Shown: one piece after another, positions 1 to 8,000 of the stretch
How positions within the stretch are numbered: position 1 is the stretch's first letter
Layout of the letters: each line of letters starts with the position of its first letter
Source: CAYWVO01 sp964461835
Lineage (GTDB): Bacteria > Zixibacteria > MSB-5A5 > WJJR01 > JAJRUJ01
Length of the DNA: 42,228 bases
Reading direction: 5' to 3'
Assembly: GCA_964461835.1 (NCBI GenBank)
Contig: CAYWVO010000028.1
Span: forward strand, 1-42,228
Made by a program: the position numbers and the translations under genes
Notes under the pieces: generated by a model
What the model was told of the DNA's origin: nothing
Databases searched by the model: none
What the model saw: the letters and a program-made list of their open reading frames with translations, nothing else

Positions 1-52
1 GAACGCCGGCCTGTCACGCCGGAGGTCGCGAGTTCGAGTCTCGTCGGCCCCG
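1..52 (+). tRNA. tRNA-Asp(GTC), 5' truncated by the window edge
   Basis: The window opens inside the D-loop end of a tRNA. The anticodon stem CCGGC/GCCGG (6-10, 18-22) encloses the loop CTGTCAC with anticodon GTC at 13-15. The T-stem GCGAG/CTCGT (28-32, 40-44) carries the loop TTCGAGT. The 3' acceptor strand CGGCCCC (45-51) is followed by discriminator G52. CCA is not encoded; C53 and a T5 run follow. The acceptor 5' strand and most of the D-arm lie outside the window. The same 3' end recurs at 1732-1744 and 2039-2055, which suggests this gene has been an insertion site. Confidence 0.95.
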
Positions 53-53
53 C
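43..53 (+). repeat. tRNA-Asp 3'-end repeat, copy 1
   Basis: GTCGGCCCCGC, the genuine tRNA acceptor end. Exact 11-bp copies are here and at 1732-1742. The longer version TCGGCCCCGC-T5-CCAT (44-62) matches 2039-2055 except for two extra T residues. It may be an attachment-site-like end of an inserted segment. Confidence 0.6.
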
Positions 54-102
54 TTTTTCCATCACCTTAAGGTACAATAAGTTATAGAGTTACAAAAATG
101 GT

Positions 103-124
103 CTAACCTCACTCTCTCCAAACT
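103..124 (-). repeat. ~20-bp dispersed repeat, copy L (inverted)
   Basis: The reverse complement of 106-124 matches 1715-1733 at 17 of 19 positions. With the extension to 103 it matches 2159-2180 at about 17 of 22. Copies L and M are inverted relative to each other and bracket the genes at 187-1629. Confidence 0.5.
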
Positions 125-147
125 CCCGAGTGGTTATTGTTTTTGAC

Positions 148-176
148 TTGACAGTTTTACCCAATCTGGGTACAAT
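148..176 (+). promoter_or_regulatory. Strong sigma-70-type promoter for the HTH-nucleotidyltransferase gene
   Basis: TTGACA at 148-153 and TACAAT at 171-176 are separated by 17 bp, a near-consensus promoter. Transcription should start near 183, only about four bases before the ATG at 187. No Shine-Dalgarno sequence fits between, so the mRNA is probably leaderless or nearly so. Confidence 0.8.
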
Positions 177-193
177 TATACCCTAAATGGGTA
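158..193. promoter_or_regulatory. Tandem palindromic operators
   Basis: TACCCAATCTGGGTA (158-172, 6-bp arms) and TACCCTAAATGGGTA (179-193, 5-bp arms) share the half-site TACCC/GGGTA. Their centres are 21 bp apart, about two helical turns, so bound dimers would face the same side of the DNA. The first fills the -35/-10 spacer and touches the -10 box. The second covers the expected start point and the ATG. This is the geometry of a repressor site, most simply for autoregulation by the winged-helix protein encoded at 187. Confidence 0.75.
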
Positions 194-792
194 CGAAGAC
201 GAAAGACTTAGCCGGAACGTTGTTTCCGGGAACGAAGCGCAAGATTTTGGCGCTGTTTTTTCTTAATCCTGACCAAGAGTACTACTTCACCGAAGTTGTT
301 CGGTTAACTGGCACACGTCAGGGTGTGATTCAACGTGAACTAAAGAGCCTTACCGAAGCAGAGATTCTGACTTCGGAGAAAAGAGGCCGTCAGACATTCT
401 ATGCCGTCAACCGGAAGCATCCGATTTTCCGGGATCTACGGAATATCATATTCAAAACATACGGCGTGATTGGTAAAATCCGCGAAGCGCTTGAACCGTT
501 GAGAGGGCAAATCAATATTGCATTCGTTTTCGGATCGTTCGCCAGAGGTGAGGAGGTTTCAAGCAGCGATCTTGATTTGTTCGCCGTTGGCAACCTTCAG
601 CTGAAGGACTTGGTCAGTGCCCTCTCAGATGTCGAGCAGGCAATCGGGCGAGAGATTAACCCCACTCTCTTCTCGGCGGCAGAGTTCAGGAAGAAGTGGT
701 CGCAGAGGAATCACTTCATCAGATCAATGGCTAAAACAGAGAAGGAATTCATAGTCGGGTCTGAGGATGAGTTTAGACGATTGGCTGAATAA
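187..792 (+). CDS. Winged-helix regulator fused to a MNT-type nucleotidyltransferase domain
   Basis: The 201-residue protein has two parts. Residues ~15-75 look like an ArsR/MarR-like winged helix (YYFTEVVRLTG, then a recognition-helix-like segment and a basic wing around KRGRQTFY). Residues ~108-165 carry the nucleotidyltransferase signature GSFARG (116-121) with the acidic pair of SDLDL (D128, D130). Such domains transfer nucleotides in antibiotic-modifying enzymes and in MNT antitoxins. Here the substrate is unknown. The ATG at 187 overlaps an operator and has no ribosome site, so a leaderless start is likely. A MNT antitoxin would normally have a HEPN partner, but the next gene encodes a 71-aa membrane peptide, so a toxin-antitoxin role is not supported. 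Autoregulation is inferred from the operators. Confidence 0.85.
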   Translation: MGTKTKDLAGTLFPGTKRKILALFFLNPDQEYYFTEVVRLTGTRQGVIQRELKSLTEAEILTSEKRGRQTFYAVNRKHPIFRDLRNIIFKTYGVIGKIREALEPLRGQINIAFVFGSFARGEEVSSSDLDLFAVGNLQLKDLVSALSDVEQAIGREINPTLFSAAEFRKKWSQRNHFIRSMAKTEKEFIVGSEDEFRRLAE

Positions 793-825
793 TTGGACTA
801 AAAGACCGGTCATCATGGAGGCATC

Positions 826-1041
826 ATGTCACACGAAGACCTGGAGAAGCTATTAATGATGTTTCAGGATAGCGCTGGGTTCGGTGATCCTGAGGCAAGA
901 AGGAATGCCGAGTTAAGACTTCAAGTGATGCTCGCAACCGAACAGCGGAAAACTTCGGCCAGATTGAATATATTGACTGGTTGTCTGGTATTGGTTGGTA
1001 TTTTAAATGCCCTCGTTCTCTCGTTTCAAGTTTTTGGCTGA
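826..1041 (+). CDS. Small single-TM hypothetical protein
   Basis: This 71-aa protein has a charged N-terminal half (residues 1-45, many Glu, Asp and Arg) and one C-terminal membrane helix (residues ~47-68, rich in Leu, Val and Ile). GGAGG at 815-819 lies at good spacing from the ATG. It begins 33 bp after the regulator gene on the same strand, so it may be co-transcribed. I recognise no family. The tail-anchored layout suggests a cytoplasmic coiled domain held at the membrane. Confidence 0.6.
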   Translation: MSHEDLEKLLMMFQDSAGFGDPEARRNAELRLQVMLATEQRKTSARLNILTGCLVLVGILNALVLSFQVFG

Positions 1042-1131
1042 AACCCATTTGCCGCAGGTCTCAATAAGACTGGCGACTGATTCGGATTTGTGGCAGTTCG
1101 ATTATTTGATCTACGGATCGTGACATTGCAT

Positions 1132-1629
1132 ATGATATTTCGAGTAACACGAAAGCTGGCCAGGAAAATCAAGGTTATTCCAATCGTGGCCTTATCACCT
1201 CACGACGACCCTTTTCTCGACTGGACAGCCAACCTATTCATGGTATCACGCTGGCAATGCATCATTCTCACCAACTCACAGAGTCTGTATTCGGTAATTA
1301 TACGCGGAAAAGGTGTGACAAACGAAGCCGCGTTTGTTGAACAAGGGTTGAAGTCGCTAGGCGAAAATCTTGCCCGCGACGGTTTCTTTGGCCTTTTTGA
1401 GACAAGGATCGCACCAGCGGCACATTCGATCAGGTTCTGCAAGGCCGGCGACCGGCGGGTGCTTGGATCGATGAAAGAACTGGTGTTCCTCGCTAAATGC
1501 GACCTGATAGAAATGGGGTATCCCCTCACGTTGGTGAACCATCGACTCAACAGGATACCAATGTCAAAGTTGAAATACCGCTACTCCGTAGAGGAATTCG
1601 CGGCGCTCGCCAACCAGTCGCGAGTATAG
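1132..1629 (+). CDS. DUF6933-like hypothetical protein
   Basis: The frame is open from a GTG at 1090, but the ATG at 1132 gives MIFRVTRKLARKIKV, resembling the start of DUF6933 proteins, so I prefer it (165 aa). Further matches to the family as I remember it are DWTANLF, the IILTN strand, and the GDRRVLGSMKEL segment in the C-terminal half. The function of the family is not known to me. No good ribosome site precedes either start. It is the third cargo gene of the tRNA-linked module and is followed by ~85 bp without a gene before the tRNA-end repeat. Confidence 0.6.
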   Translation: MIFRVTRKLARKIKVIPIVALSPHDDPFLDWTANLFMVSRWQCIILTNSQSLYSVIIRGKGVTNEAAFVEQGLKSLGENLARDGFFGLFETRIAPAAHSIRFCKAGDRRVLGSMKELVFLAKCDLIEMGYPLTLVNHRLNRIPMSKLKYRYSVEEFAALANQSRV

Positions 1630-1714
1630 CCCCGTTGTGCTATAGCATTATCTTCCAGCGACTTCCACTTACCGTAGAGTAGGTTATTTTCACGGGGAAT
1701 CGAAATTCCATAAA

Positions 1715-1733
1715 AGTTTGCGGAGAGTGAGGT
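1715..1733 (+). repeat. ~20-bp dispersed repeat, copy M
   Basis: AGTTTGCGGAGAGTGAGGT runs directly into the tRNA-Asp 3'-end fragment (copy 2). It is inverted relative to 103-124 and direct relative to 2159-2180. Confidence 0.5.
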
Positions 1734-1744
1734 CGGCCCCGCCA
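1732..1744 (+). repeat. tRNA-Asp 3'-end repeat, copy 2 (with CCA)
   Basis: This copy repeats the acceptor strand, discriminator G and, unlike copy 1, the CCA tail (CGGCCCC-G-CCA at 1734-1744). No other tRNA arm is recognisable upstream, so it is a fragment and not a gene. It is followed at once by the terminator at 1751. This is the order expected downstream of a real tRNA gene, so it may mark the original tRNA 3' end displaced by the 54-1731 segment. Confidence 0.55.
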
Positions 1745-1750
1745 TTTTAG

Positions 1751-1780
1751 AAAGCTCCCGGTGACGGGAGCTTTTTATTT
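1751..1780 (+). terminator. Rho-independent terminator
   Basis: AAAGCTCCCG (1751-1760) pairs perfectly with CGGGAGCTTT (1765-1774) around a GTGA loop, followed by TTATTT. It lies just after the second tRNA-Asp 3'-end copy, where a tRNA terminator would be expected. The GIY-YIG start codon follows at 1781 with no gap, so that gene has no ribosome site outside the hairpin; GGGAG in the 3' arm could serve. Confidence 0.85.
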
Positions 1781-2086
1781 ATGCCCTTTTTCGTCTACAT
1801 TCTTCAAAACGAATCCGGCGCCTTCTATATCGGACAGACCAATAACCTCCTGGATCGATTGAGACGGCACAATGAAAACCGGGGGAAAGCCACCAGGACC
1901 AAAGGACCGTGGAGTGTTGTTTATCAGGAGATATTCCTTACCCGAACAGAGGCGGTGAAGAGAGAGCGAGAGATTAAAGCCCGCAAGAGCCGCGAATACA
2001 TCTACCGTTTGGTTAGAACGGCCCGTGCGAACACGGGATCGGCCCCGCTTTCCATACTTCGGGTCTCACCCTGCCCTACTCTCTAA
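1781..2086 (+). CDS. GIY-YIG nuclease-family protein with a tRNA-derived tail
   Basis: Residues 1-78 form a compact single-domain GIY-YIG protein of the YhbQ/UvrC-N type: VYIL (5-8), YIG (16-18), R26 and H30, and a Glu-rich helix before the conserved KREREIKARKSREYI end. These domains cut DNA using the two Tyr, Arg and Glu residues. Most relatives stop at about 80-95 residues. Here the frame runs on for 23 residues (RTARANTGSAPLS and beyond) that are simply the translation of the degenerate tRNA-Asp remnant at 2009-2055. The tail therefore looks acquired. Whether the protein is made is uncertain, because the ATG abuts a terminator. It is the only nuclease in the module. Confidence 0.75.
   Translation: MPFFVYILQNESGAFYIGQTNNLLDRLRRHNENRGKATRTKGPWSVVYQEIFLTRTEAVKREREIKARKSREYIYRLVRTARANTGSAPLSILRVSPCPTL
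2009..2055 (+). repeat. Degenerate tRNA-Asp remnant, copy 3
   Basis: The fragment starts with the D-loop-like TTGGTTAGAACG (2009-2020), which continues into GAACG as at the window start. It ends with TCGGCCCCGCTTTCCAT (2039-2055), matching the tRNA-Asp 3' end and its downstream bases. The anticodon arm is missing and the T-arm is replaced by a short CCCG/CGGG palindrome. It cannot fold as a tRNA. It overlaps the 3' end of the GIY-YIG reading frame. Confidence 0.55.
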
Positions 2087-2158
2087 CCGACGGCTTTCCG
2101 GCGCGTTCCGCTTGCCGGGGGATAGCCGGCCTTTCACCTTAAGCCTGAATAGTACAGG

Positions 2159-2180
2159 AGCTTGAGGGGAGTGAGATTAG
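2159..2180 (+). repeat. ~20-bp dispersed repeat, copy R
   Basis: The sequence matches copy M at about 15 of 19 positions and the reverse complement of copy L at about 17 of 22. It lies about 100 bp downstream of the third tRNA remnant, so each tRNA-end copy has one of these motifs within about 110 bp. Confidence 0.4.
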
Positions 2181-2250
2181 GATCGCCCGTTTGCTTTAGA
2201 TTCCCGATTTTGTCAGGTTCTCAGCGGGTCTGCGCAGAAAGAAATACGCA

Positions 2251-2279
2251 TTGAAAAAAGTACCTGCAATGTTTATACT
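2251..2279 (+). promoter_or_regulatory. Promoter for the catalase gene
   Basis: TTGAAA (2251-2256) and TATACT (2274-2279) are spaced by 17 bp, about 85 bp before the catalase ATG. No clear OxyR or PerR palindrome was seen. The rest of 2087-2364 holds one dispersed repeat (2159-2180) and an imperfect G+C-rich hairpin near 2095-2130, but no gene. Confidence 0.6.
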
Positions 2280-2364
2280 ACGTGCCAGAGCTGGAATTTG
2301 ATCCTACATTCCGCCCGGGCGCTTCTAACTGGGATCAACGTGACGATTATGGAGGGGTATTACC

Positions 2365-3819
2365 ATGAATAAAGACAAACGCAAACCGACAACTACGGAT
2401 GCCGGGAGACCCGTTCCCAGCGACGAGCACTCCCTCACCGTGGGGCCGGACGGACCGATCCTGTTACAGGACCATTACCTCATCGAGCAAATGGCCAACT
2501 TCAACCGGGAGCGCATTCCCGAACGCCAGCCCCACGCGAAAGGTTCCGGAGCCTTTGGACATTTCGAGGTGACGAAGGATGTCAGCGCCTATACCAAGGC
2601 GGCTGTTTTTCAACCCGGTACCAAGACGGACACGTTGATCCGGTTTTCCACGGTGGCCGGCGAACGCGGCAGCCCGGACACCTGGCGTGACCCGCGCGGC
2701 TTTGCCCTCAAATTCTACACCAGTGAAGGCAACTATGACATGGTGGGAAACAACACGCCGATATTTTTCATTCGTGACCCGCTCAAGTTTCAGCACTTCA
2801 TTCGCTCGCAGAAACGTCGTGCAGACAACGGCCTGCGGGATCATGACATGCAGTGGGATTTCTGGACCTTATCCCCTGAGTCGGCCCACCAGGTCACCTG
2901 GCTGATGGGCGACCGTGGCATTCCCAAGACCTGGCGGCACATGAATGGGTATTCGAGCCACGCGTATATGTGGGTCAACGCCAAAGGCGAGCGCTTCTGG
3001 ATCAGATACCATTTCAAAACCGACCAGGGAATCGACTTCCTGACGCAGGAGGAAGCTGATCGTATCGCCGGGGAAGACGTCGACTACCATCGCCGCGACC
3101 TGTTTGACGCGATCAAGGGAGGTGAGTACCCCAGTTGGACACTAATGGTTCAGATCATGCCGTTCGAGGAGGCCGAGACCTACCGGTATAATCCCTTTGA
3201 CCTCACCAAAGTCTGGCCGCATGGTGACTATCCGCTGCACGAGGTTGGACGACTGACCCTGGATCGCAATCCTACCGATTTCCACACCGAGATTGAACAG
3301 GCAGCGTTCGAACCGAACAACTTCGTACCGGGCATTGGTCCCAGCCCGGATAAGATGCTGCTGGCCCGTCTATTCTCCTACGCCGATGCCCATCGGGCCC
3401 GCCTGGGAGTCAATTACAAGCAAATCCCGGTCAACCGGCCAAAATGCCCGGTGCATAGTTACAGCAAGGACGGGGTGATGCGGGTTGAGAACGTGTCCGA
3501 CCCTGTGTATGCACCGAATTCCAAGGGCGGCCCGCAAGCGGACGGTGACCGCCATCCCGAAATGGAAGTCTGGAATGCCAGCGGCGAGTTCATCCGTGCC
3601 GCCTACACGCTGCGCAAAGACGATGACGACTTTGGTCAAGCCGGTACCTTGGTGCGCAAAGTCATGGACGACGCACAGCGCGACCGCCTGGTCTCCAACG
3701 TCGTCGGTCATCTCAAAAAAGGTGTGTCCGAGCCGGTGTTGAAGCGCGCGTTTGAATACTGGCGCAATATTGACAAGGAAATCGGCGACCGTATCGCCAA
3801 CGGGGTAAGCGGCGGTTGA
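2365..3819 (+). CDS. katA: Monofunctional haem catalase (small-subunit, KatA type)
   Basis: Converts hydrogen peroxide to water and oxygen in the cytoplasm. At 484 residues it has the length of small-subunit clade 3 catalases. The active-site His is H57 (in RQPHAKG), the catalytic Asn is in VGNNTP (127-132), and the proximal haem ligand is Y339 in RLFSYADAHRARLG. FSTVAGERGSPDTWRDPRGFA is the usual haem-pocket stretch (94-114). There is no signal peptide and no C-terminal flavodoxin-like domain. GGAGGGG precedes the ATG at good spacing, and a promoter lies at 2251-2279. It stands alone, with a probable terminator at 3896. It indicates exposure to oxygen, of interest given the anaerobic-type ergothioneine genes at 33-37 kb. 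Confidence 0.97.
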   Translation: MNKDKRKPTTTDAGRPVPSDEHSLTVGPDGPILLQDHYLIEQMANFNRERIPERQPHAKGSGAFGHFEVTKDVSAYTKAAVFQPGTKTDTLIRFSTVAGERGSPDTWRDPRGFALKFYTSEGNYDMVGNNTPIFFIRDPLKFQHFIRSQKRRADNGLRDHDMQWDFWTLSPESAHQVTWLMGDRGIPKTWRHMNGYSSHAYMWVNAKGERFWIRYHFKTDQGIDFLTQEEADRIAGEDVDYHRRDLFDAIKGGEYPSWTLMVQIMPFEEAETYRYNPFDLTKVWPHGDYPLHEVGRLTLDRNPTDFHTEIEQAAFEPNNFVPGIGPSPDKMLLARLFSYADAHRARLGVNYKQIPVNRPKCPVHSYSKDGVMRVENVSDPVYAPNSKGGPQADGDRHPEMEVWNASGEFIRAAYTLRKDDDDFGQAGTLVRKVMDDAQRDRLVSNVVGHLKKGVSEPVLKRAFEYWRNIDKEIGDRIANGVSGG

Positions 3820-4242
3820 TCTCGCCGGGGCTGGCCGCAAAATAGATCTGCGGTTCAGGAATATCTGTTGCTGTTCAGACCATGATCGAGTGATACCGGT
3901 AGCGGGACATCTCGATACCGGCCACTTTTTTCTGAGGGGTAAGATTTTGACTCCCTGGAGACTCACGGTTTCCGATTTCCTGATTGCCGAACATTCGCCA
4001 AAATCGTGAAACCTTCATATGGTATAGTAATGGTGGCTCAATCGACTCCAGTGTACCGTATCTTCACACCGGCCCGCCGATGGCCACCGCAATTGGCACC
4101 GGCTCCGGACATCGCGAGGTGGTAACCACCGTAACACCCTGCGGGACAATTCAAACCGGAAAACACATCATTCGGGAACGGCGCTTGCTTTGATGTCGGT
4201 AGCAGCTGTTAAGGGAATGCTCACATTAAACGGGATGTCGAT
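3820..4242. other. Intergenic region with candidate terminator
   Basis: The 423 bp hold no convincing gene; a 69-codon frame at 3984-4193 has no ribosome site and a non-protein-like composition. TATAGT at 4022-4027 could be a -10 box but has no good -35. The only clear element is the hairpin listed at 3896-3931. Confidence 0.5.
3896..3931 (+). terminator. Probable terminator after catalase
   Basis: CCGGTA (3896-3901) pairs with TACCGG (3916-3921) around a 14-base loop, followed by CCAC and a T6 run. The short stem makes it moderate. Confidence 0.4.
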
Positions 4243-4800
4243 ATGAAATCTATCATCGTAACCGTGCTGGTCATGATTGTTCTGGGTGTTGGGGTTGGGC
4301 TTGCCGTAATGTACAGCGGCATGTACAATATTTCTGCAACCAGTGAACATACGTCACTTGGTTTATGGGTCATTCAAACCACAAAGGACGCCTCGATCAA
4401 ACGGCACGCTGCAGGGATTTCACCAGAAGGATTAGATGATTCTGCCCTGGTGCGAGCCGGGTATGAGCATTTCGAGCACTCATGTGTCGATTGCCACGGT
4501 GCTCCTGGTATCGGGAACAAAGAGTTTGCGAAGGGCCTGTATCCGACTGCGCCGAGTCTTTCCGACGAGGCCGGGGAGTGGTCTGATGGTGAACTGTTCT
4601 GGATTATCAAACACGGGATCAAGATGACCGGCATGCCGGCCTTCGGGGACACCCATAGCGATGAGGATATCAAGGCCATGACCGCCTTCGTCCGCAAACT
4701 GCCGAATATGGGCTACTACGACTACCTCAACTATGGGGAAGGAGGATCAAGTGAAGATGGAGACGGCCATAGCCATGATTCAAATCAACATGAGCATTGA
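4243..4800 (+). CDS. Membrane-anchored monohaem c-type cytochrome
   Basis: The 185-aa protein has an N-terminal membrane anchor (residues 4-24), then a periplasmic class I cytochrome c domain. The haem site is CVDCH (C81, C84, H85) and the distal axial ligand is probably M131 in TGMPAF. The YNISATSEH...TTKDASIKRHA linker (29-56) is typical of a family often found with respiratory or metal-handling genes. The tail is acidic and His-rich (HSHDSNQHEH, 176-185), which could bind metal. It probably carries electrons in the periplasm; the partner is not visible. The gene stands alone. The 281 bp after it, up to metH, show no riboswitch or gene. Confidence 0.9.
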   Translation: MKSIIVTVLVMIVLGVGVGLAVMYSGMYNISATSEHTSLGLWVIQTTKDASIKRHAAGISPEGLDDSALVRAGYEHFEHSCVDCHGAPGIGNKEFAKGLYPTAPSLSDEAGEWSDGELFWIIKHGIKMTGMPAFGDTHSDEDIKAMTAFVRKLPNMGYYDYLNYGEGGSSEDGDGHSHDSNQHEH

Positions 4801-5081
4801 GGATTGGACGATTCTTTTCCAAGATTGACATTGTTTGAATGAAAAGCCTGTGTATGAAGATCGTCGTCTTCTCCGCAGTACATGATTGCTAAAACTCAAG
4901 TCTGTGTATTTTTCGGCAGCCCGACAGAAGCCACGACGGCCTTTGCGTTGCAGGACAACTTCTTGAAATAATGACTATATGAGCCGCGTCTGAAGCGTAA
5001 ACTTCATTACATATTGATTTCATCCACAGATCGAGCGATTCTTAATCGGATCGAGTAAGGATCAGGATTGAAGGCGTGGGT

Positions 5082-8000
5082 ATGGCTGAAACGAAACGGA
5101 ACATCTTAAAGAACCTGTTGCGGGAGCGCATCCTGGTGATGGACGGGGCGATGGGCACCGCGATCCAGGCACATCATCTGGATGAATCCGGTTTTCGCGG
5201 CAGCCGTTTCGCCGACCATCCAGTTGACCTTTTGGGTAACAACGACTTACTGTGTTTAACCCAACCCGAAATCATTGCCGGAATTCATCGGGGATACCTC
5301 GACGCCGGCGCTGACATCATCTCGACCAACACGTTTAATGGTACAGCCATATCTCAGGCGGACTACCGCACCGAGGATCTTGCATACGAAATCAATGTCG
5401 CGGCAGCCCGTCTCGCGCGTAAGGTCTGCGATGAGTTTCCGGCCCAGGAGCCGGATAAACCGCGGTTCGTTATCGGATCACTCGGCCCCACGAACAAGAC
5501 GTGTTCAATTTCTTCCGATGTGAATGACCCCGGCGCCCGCAGTATCACCTTTGATGATATGCGGGCGGCGTACGGTGAGCAGGCCCGTGGTTTGATCGAC
5601 GGCGGCAGCGATATCCTCATGGTCGAGACAGTATTTGACACGCTGAATGCCAAGGCCGCCATTTTCGCCATTAAGGAAATTTTTGACGAGCGCGGCATCG
5701 ATCTGCCACTGTGGGTATCGGGCACCATCACCGACGCCAGCGGCCGCACGCTTTCCGGACAGACGCCGTACGCGTTCTGGATATCAATCGAGCACTGCCA
5801 GCCACTACTGGTGGGCTTGAATTGCGCGTTGGGTGCAGAAGCGTTGCGACCTTACATCGAAGAACTATCACAAGTCGCCGATACGTTTGTCACCATTCAT
5901 CCCAACGCCGGTCTGCCCAACGAATTTGGCGAATATGACGACAGTCCGGAGTATATGGCGCGCGTACTACGGGATTTTGTTGAGCAGGGGTTCGTCAATG
6001 TCGTCGGCGGGTGCTGTGGCACGACGCCGGACCATATCAGGGGGATCGCTGCTGCGGTGGAGGGACTGCCGCCCCGTCCGCTACCGGAAAAAAAGAAGCT
6101 GCCACGCTTTAGCGGCCTGGAGCCATTGGTGATCCGTCCCGACACCCTCTTTGTCAACATCGGCGAGCGCACAAACGTGGCCGGCTCGCGGAAGTTTGCC
6201 CGCCTGATCAAAAAGGAAAAGTATGAGGACGCCCTCGACATCGCCCGCCTGCAGGTCGAAAACGGTGCGCAAATGATCGATGTCAACATGGATGAGGGCA
6301 TGCTTGAATCCGCAGAGGCCATGGTGACTTTCCTCAACCTGATTGCCTCCGAGCCGGATATCAGCAAGGTACCAATCGTCGTTGACTCATCAAAATGGGA
6401 GGTACTGGAAGCCGGTTTGAAATGTATCCAGGGAAAGGCAGTGGTCAATTCAATTTCCCTGAAAGATGGTGAGGAAGAATTTCTGCGCAGAGCACGCCTG
6501 GTGCGGCGGTACGGCGCCGCCGCCATCGTCATGGCTTTCGATGAAACGGGCCAGGCCGATACGTACGAACGAAAGGTGGAGATCTGTCGACGGGCGTATA
6601 CCCTGCTGACTGAACGCGCGGCATTCACTCCGGAAGATATTATTTTCGATCCCAATATTTTTGCGGTGGCCACCGGCATTGAAGCACACGACAACTACGC
6701 GGTCGATTTTATTCGAGCATGCAAAACAATCAAGGAAGAACTTCCCGGTGCGTTGGTTAGCGGAGGAGTCAGTAATCTCTCCTTTTCCTTCCGCGGAAAT
6801 AATACTATCCGCGAAGCGATGCATTCGGTGTTCTTATACCATGCGATTGAAGCGGGCATGGATATGGGTATTGTCAACGCGGGTCAACTCGAAATCTACG
6901 ATGAAATACCCACCGATCTGCGTAAAGCCGTTGAGGATGTTATTCTCAACCGCGATCCGGATGCAACCAGTCGGCTGGTAACCTTGGCGGAATCGGTTGG
7001 CGGCAAAGAAAGACAAGCCGCCGAGACGCAATCCTGGCGCATACAGCCACCCGCGGACAGAATCCGCCACGCGTTGGTGCATGGCATTGCCAAGTTTATT
7101 GAGTCGGACGTGATGGATTCGCTCGATGAAGTCGGCGATCCGTTGAACGTCATCGAGGGGCCGATGATGAACGGCATGAATGTGGTGGGTGATCTCTTCG
7201 GCTCCGGTAAGATGTTTTTGCCGCAAGTGGTGAAGTCGGCCCGGGTGATGAAGAAGGGCGTGGCTGTCCTTGAACCATTAATGAAAGAGAAGACCGCCAC
7301 CCAACGAAAAGACGCCAAGGGAGTCATTCTGCTGGCAACCGTGAAAGGCGACGTTCATGACATTGGCAAGAATATCGTGGGTGTGGTCCTGAATTGTAAT
7401 GGGTATAAAGTAATCGACCTGGGAGTTATGGTGCCGGCGGAAAAATTGTTATCCGTTGCGTGTGAGGAGCAGGTCGATATTATCGGTTTAAGTGGTTTGA
7501 TTACGCCCTCGCTCGAGGAGATGGTGCATGTCGCCGGGGAAATGGAGCGCCAGGAATTTGATTTGCCGCTGTTGATTGGGGGGGCCACCACCTCCAACAT
7601 TCACACGTCGGTCAAAATTGCCCCGGCTTATAGCGGTACGTGCGTTCACGTAATCGATGCGTCCCGGGCGGCGCCGATCATTGGGCAGTTGCTCAATCCG
7701 GAAACGCGCGATGATTACGCGACGCAGGTTACGGCAGGGCATGACACGGTACGAACCCGACACCAAGAACGCCAGACCGAGACGAAACTGGTGTCTCTTA
7801 GAGAAGCGCGGGAAAACAAACTGGCGCTGGACTGGATGTCCTATACCCCGCCCAAACCAAAGAGGTTGGGTATCACCACCTTCACCGACTATCCGCTCGA
7901 CGAGTTGATGGAGTATATTGATTGGACGCCGTTTTTCCATGCGTGGAAGCTGTCAGGCAAGTACCCGCGTATTTTCGAGAGCGAACGGTACGGCACAGAG

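Larger units (their letters stand above)
54..2055. other. Putative tRNA-Asp-anchored accessory module
   Basis: Between the tRNA-Asp 3' end and two later copies of that end lie four unrelated small genes: a HTH-nucleotidyltransferase, a one-TM peptide, a DUF6933-like protein and a GIY-YIG nuclease. By eye the stretch is more A+T-rich than the catalase and metH regions after it. A related ~20-bp repeat sits inverted at 103-124 and 1715-1733. No integrase or transposase is present. The layout suggests successive insertions or rearrangements at the tRNA gene, but this is inference from short repeats. The DNA before 148 holds no gene. Confidence 0.4.

Noticed and set aside
187..1041. MNT-HEPN toxin-antitoxin pair
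   Set aside because: The gene after the nucleotidyltransferase encodes a one-helix membrane peptide without a HEPN motif.
2009..2055. A second functional tRNA-Asp
   Set aside because: The anticodon arm and acceptor 5' strand are missing, so it cannot fold as a tRNA.
3984..4193. 69-codon frame as a gene
   Set aside because: No ribosome site, low protein-like character, and no conserved motif.
4801..5081. Possible B12, SAM or SAH riboswitch before metH
   Set aside because: I found no cobalamin-box-like or SAM-aptamer core and no terminator hairpin; the leader looks unstructured by eye.
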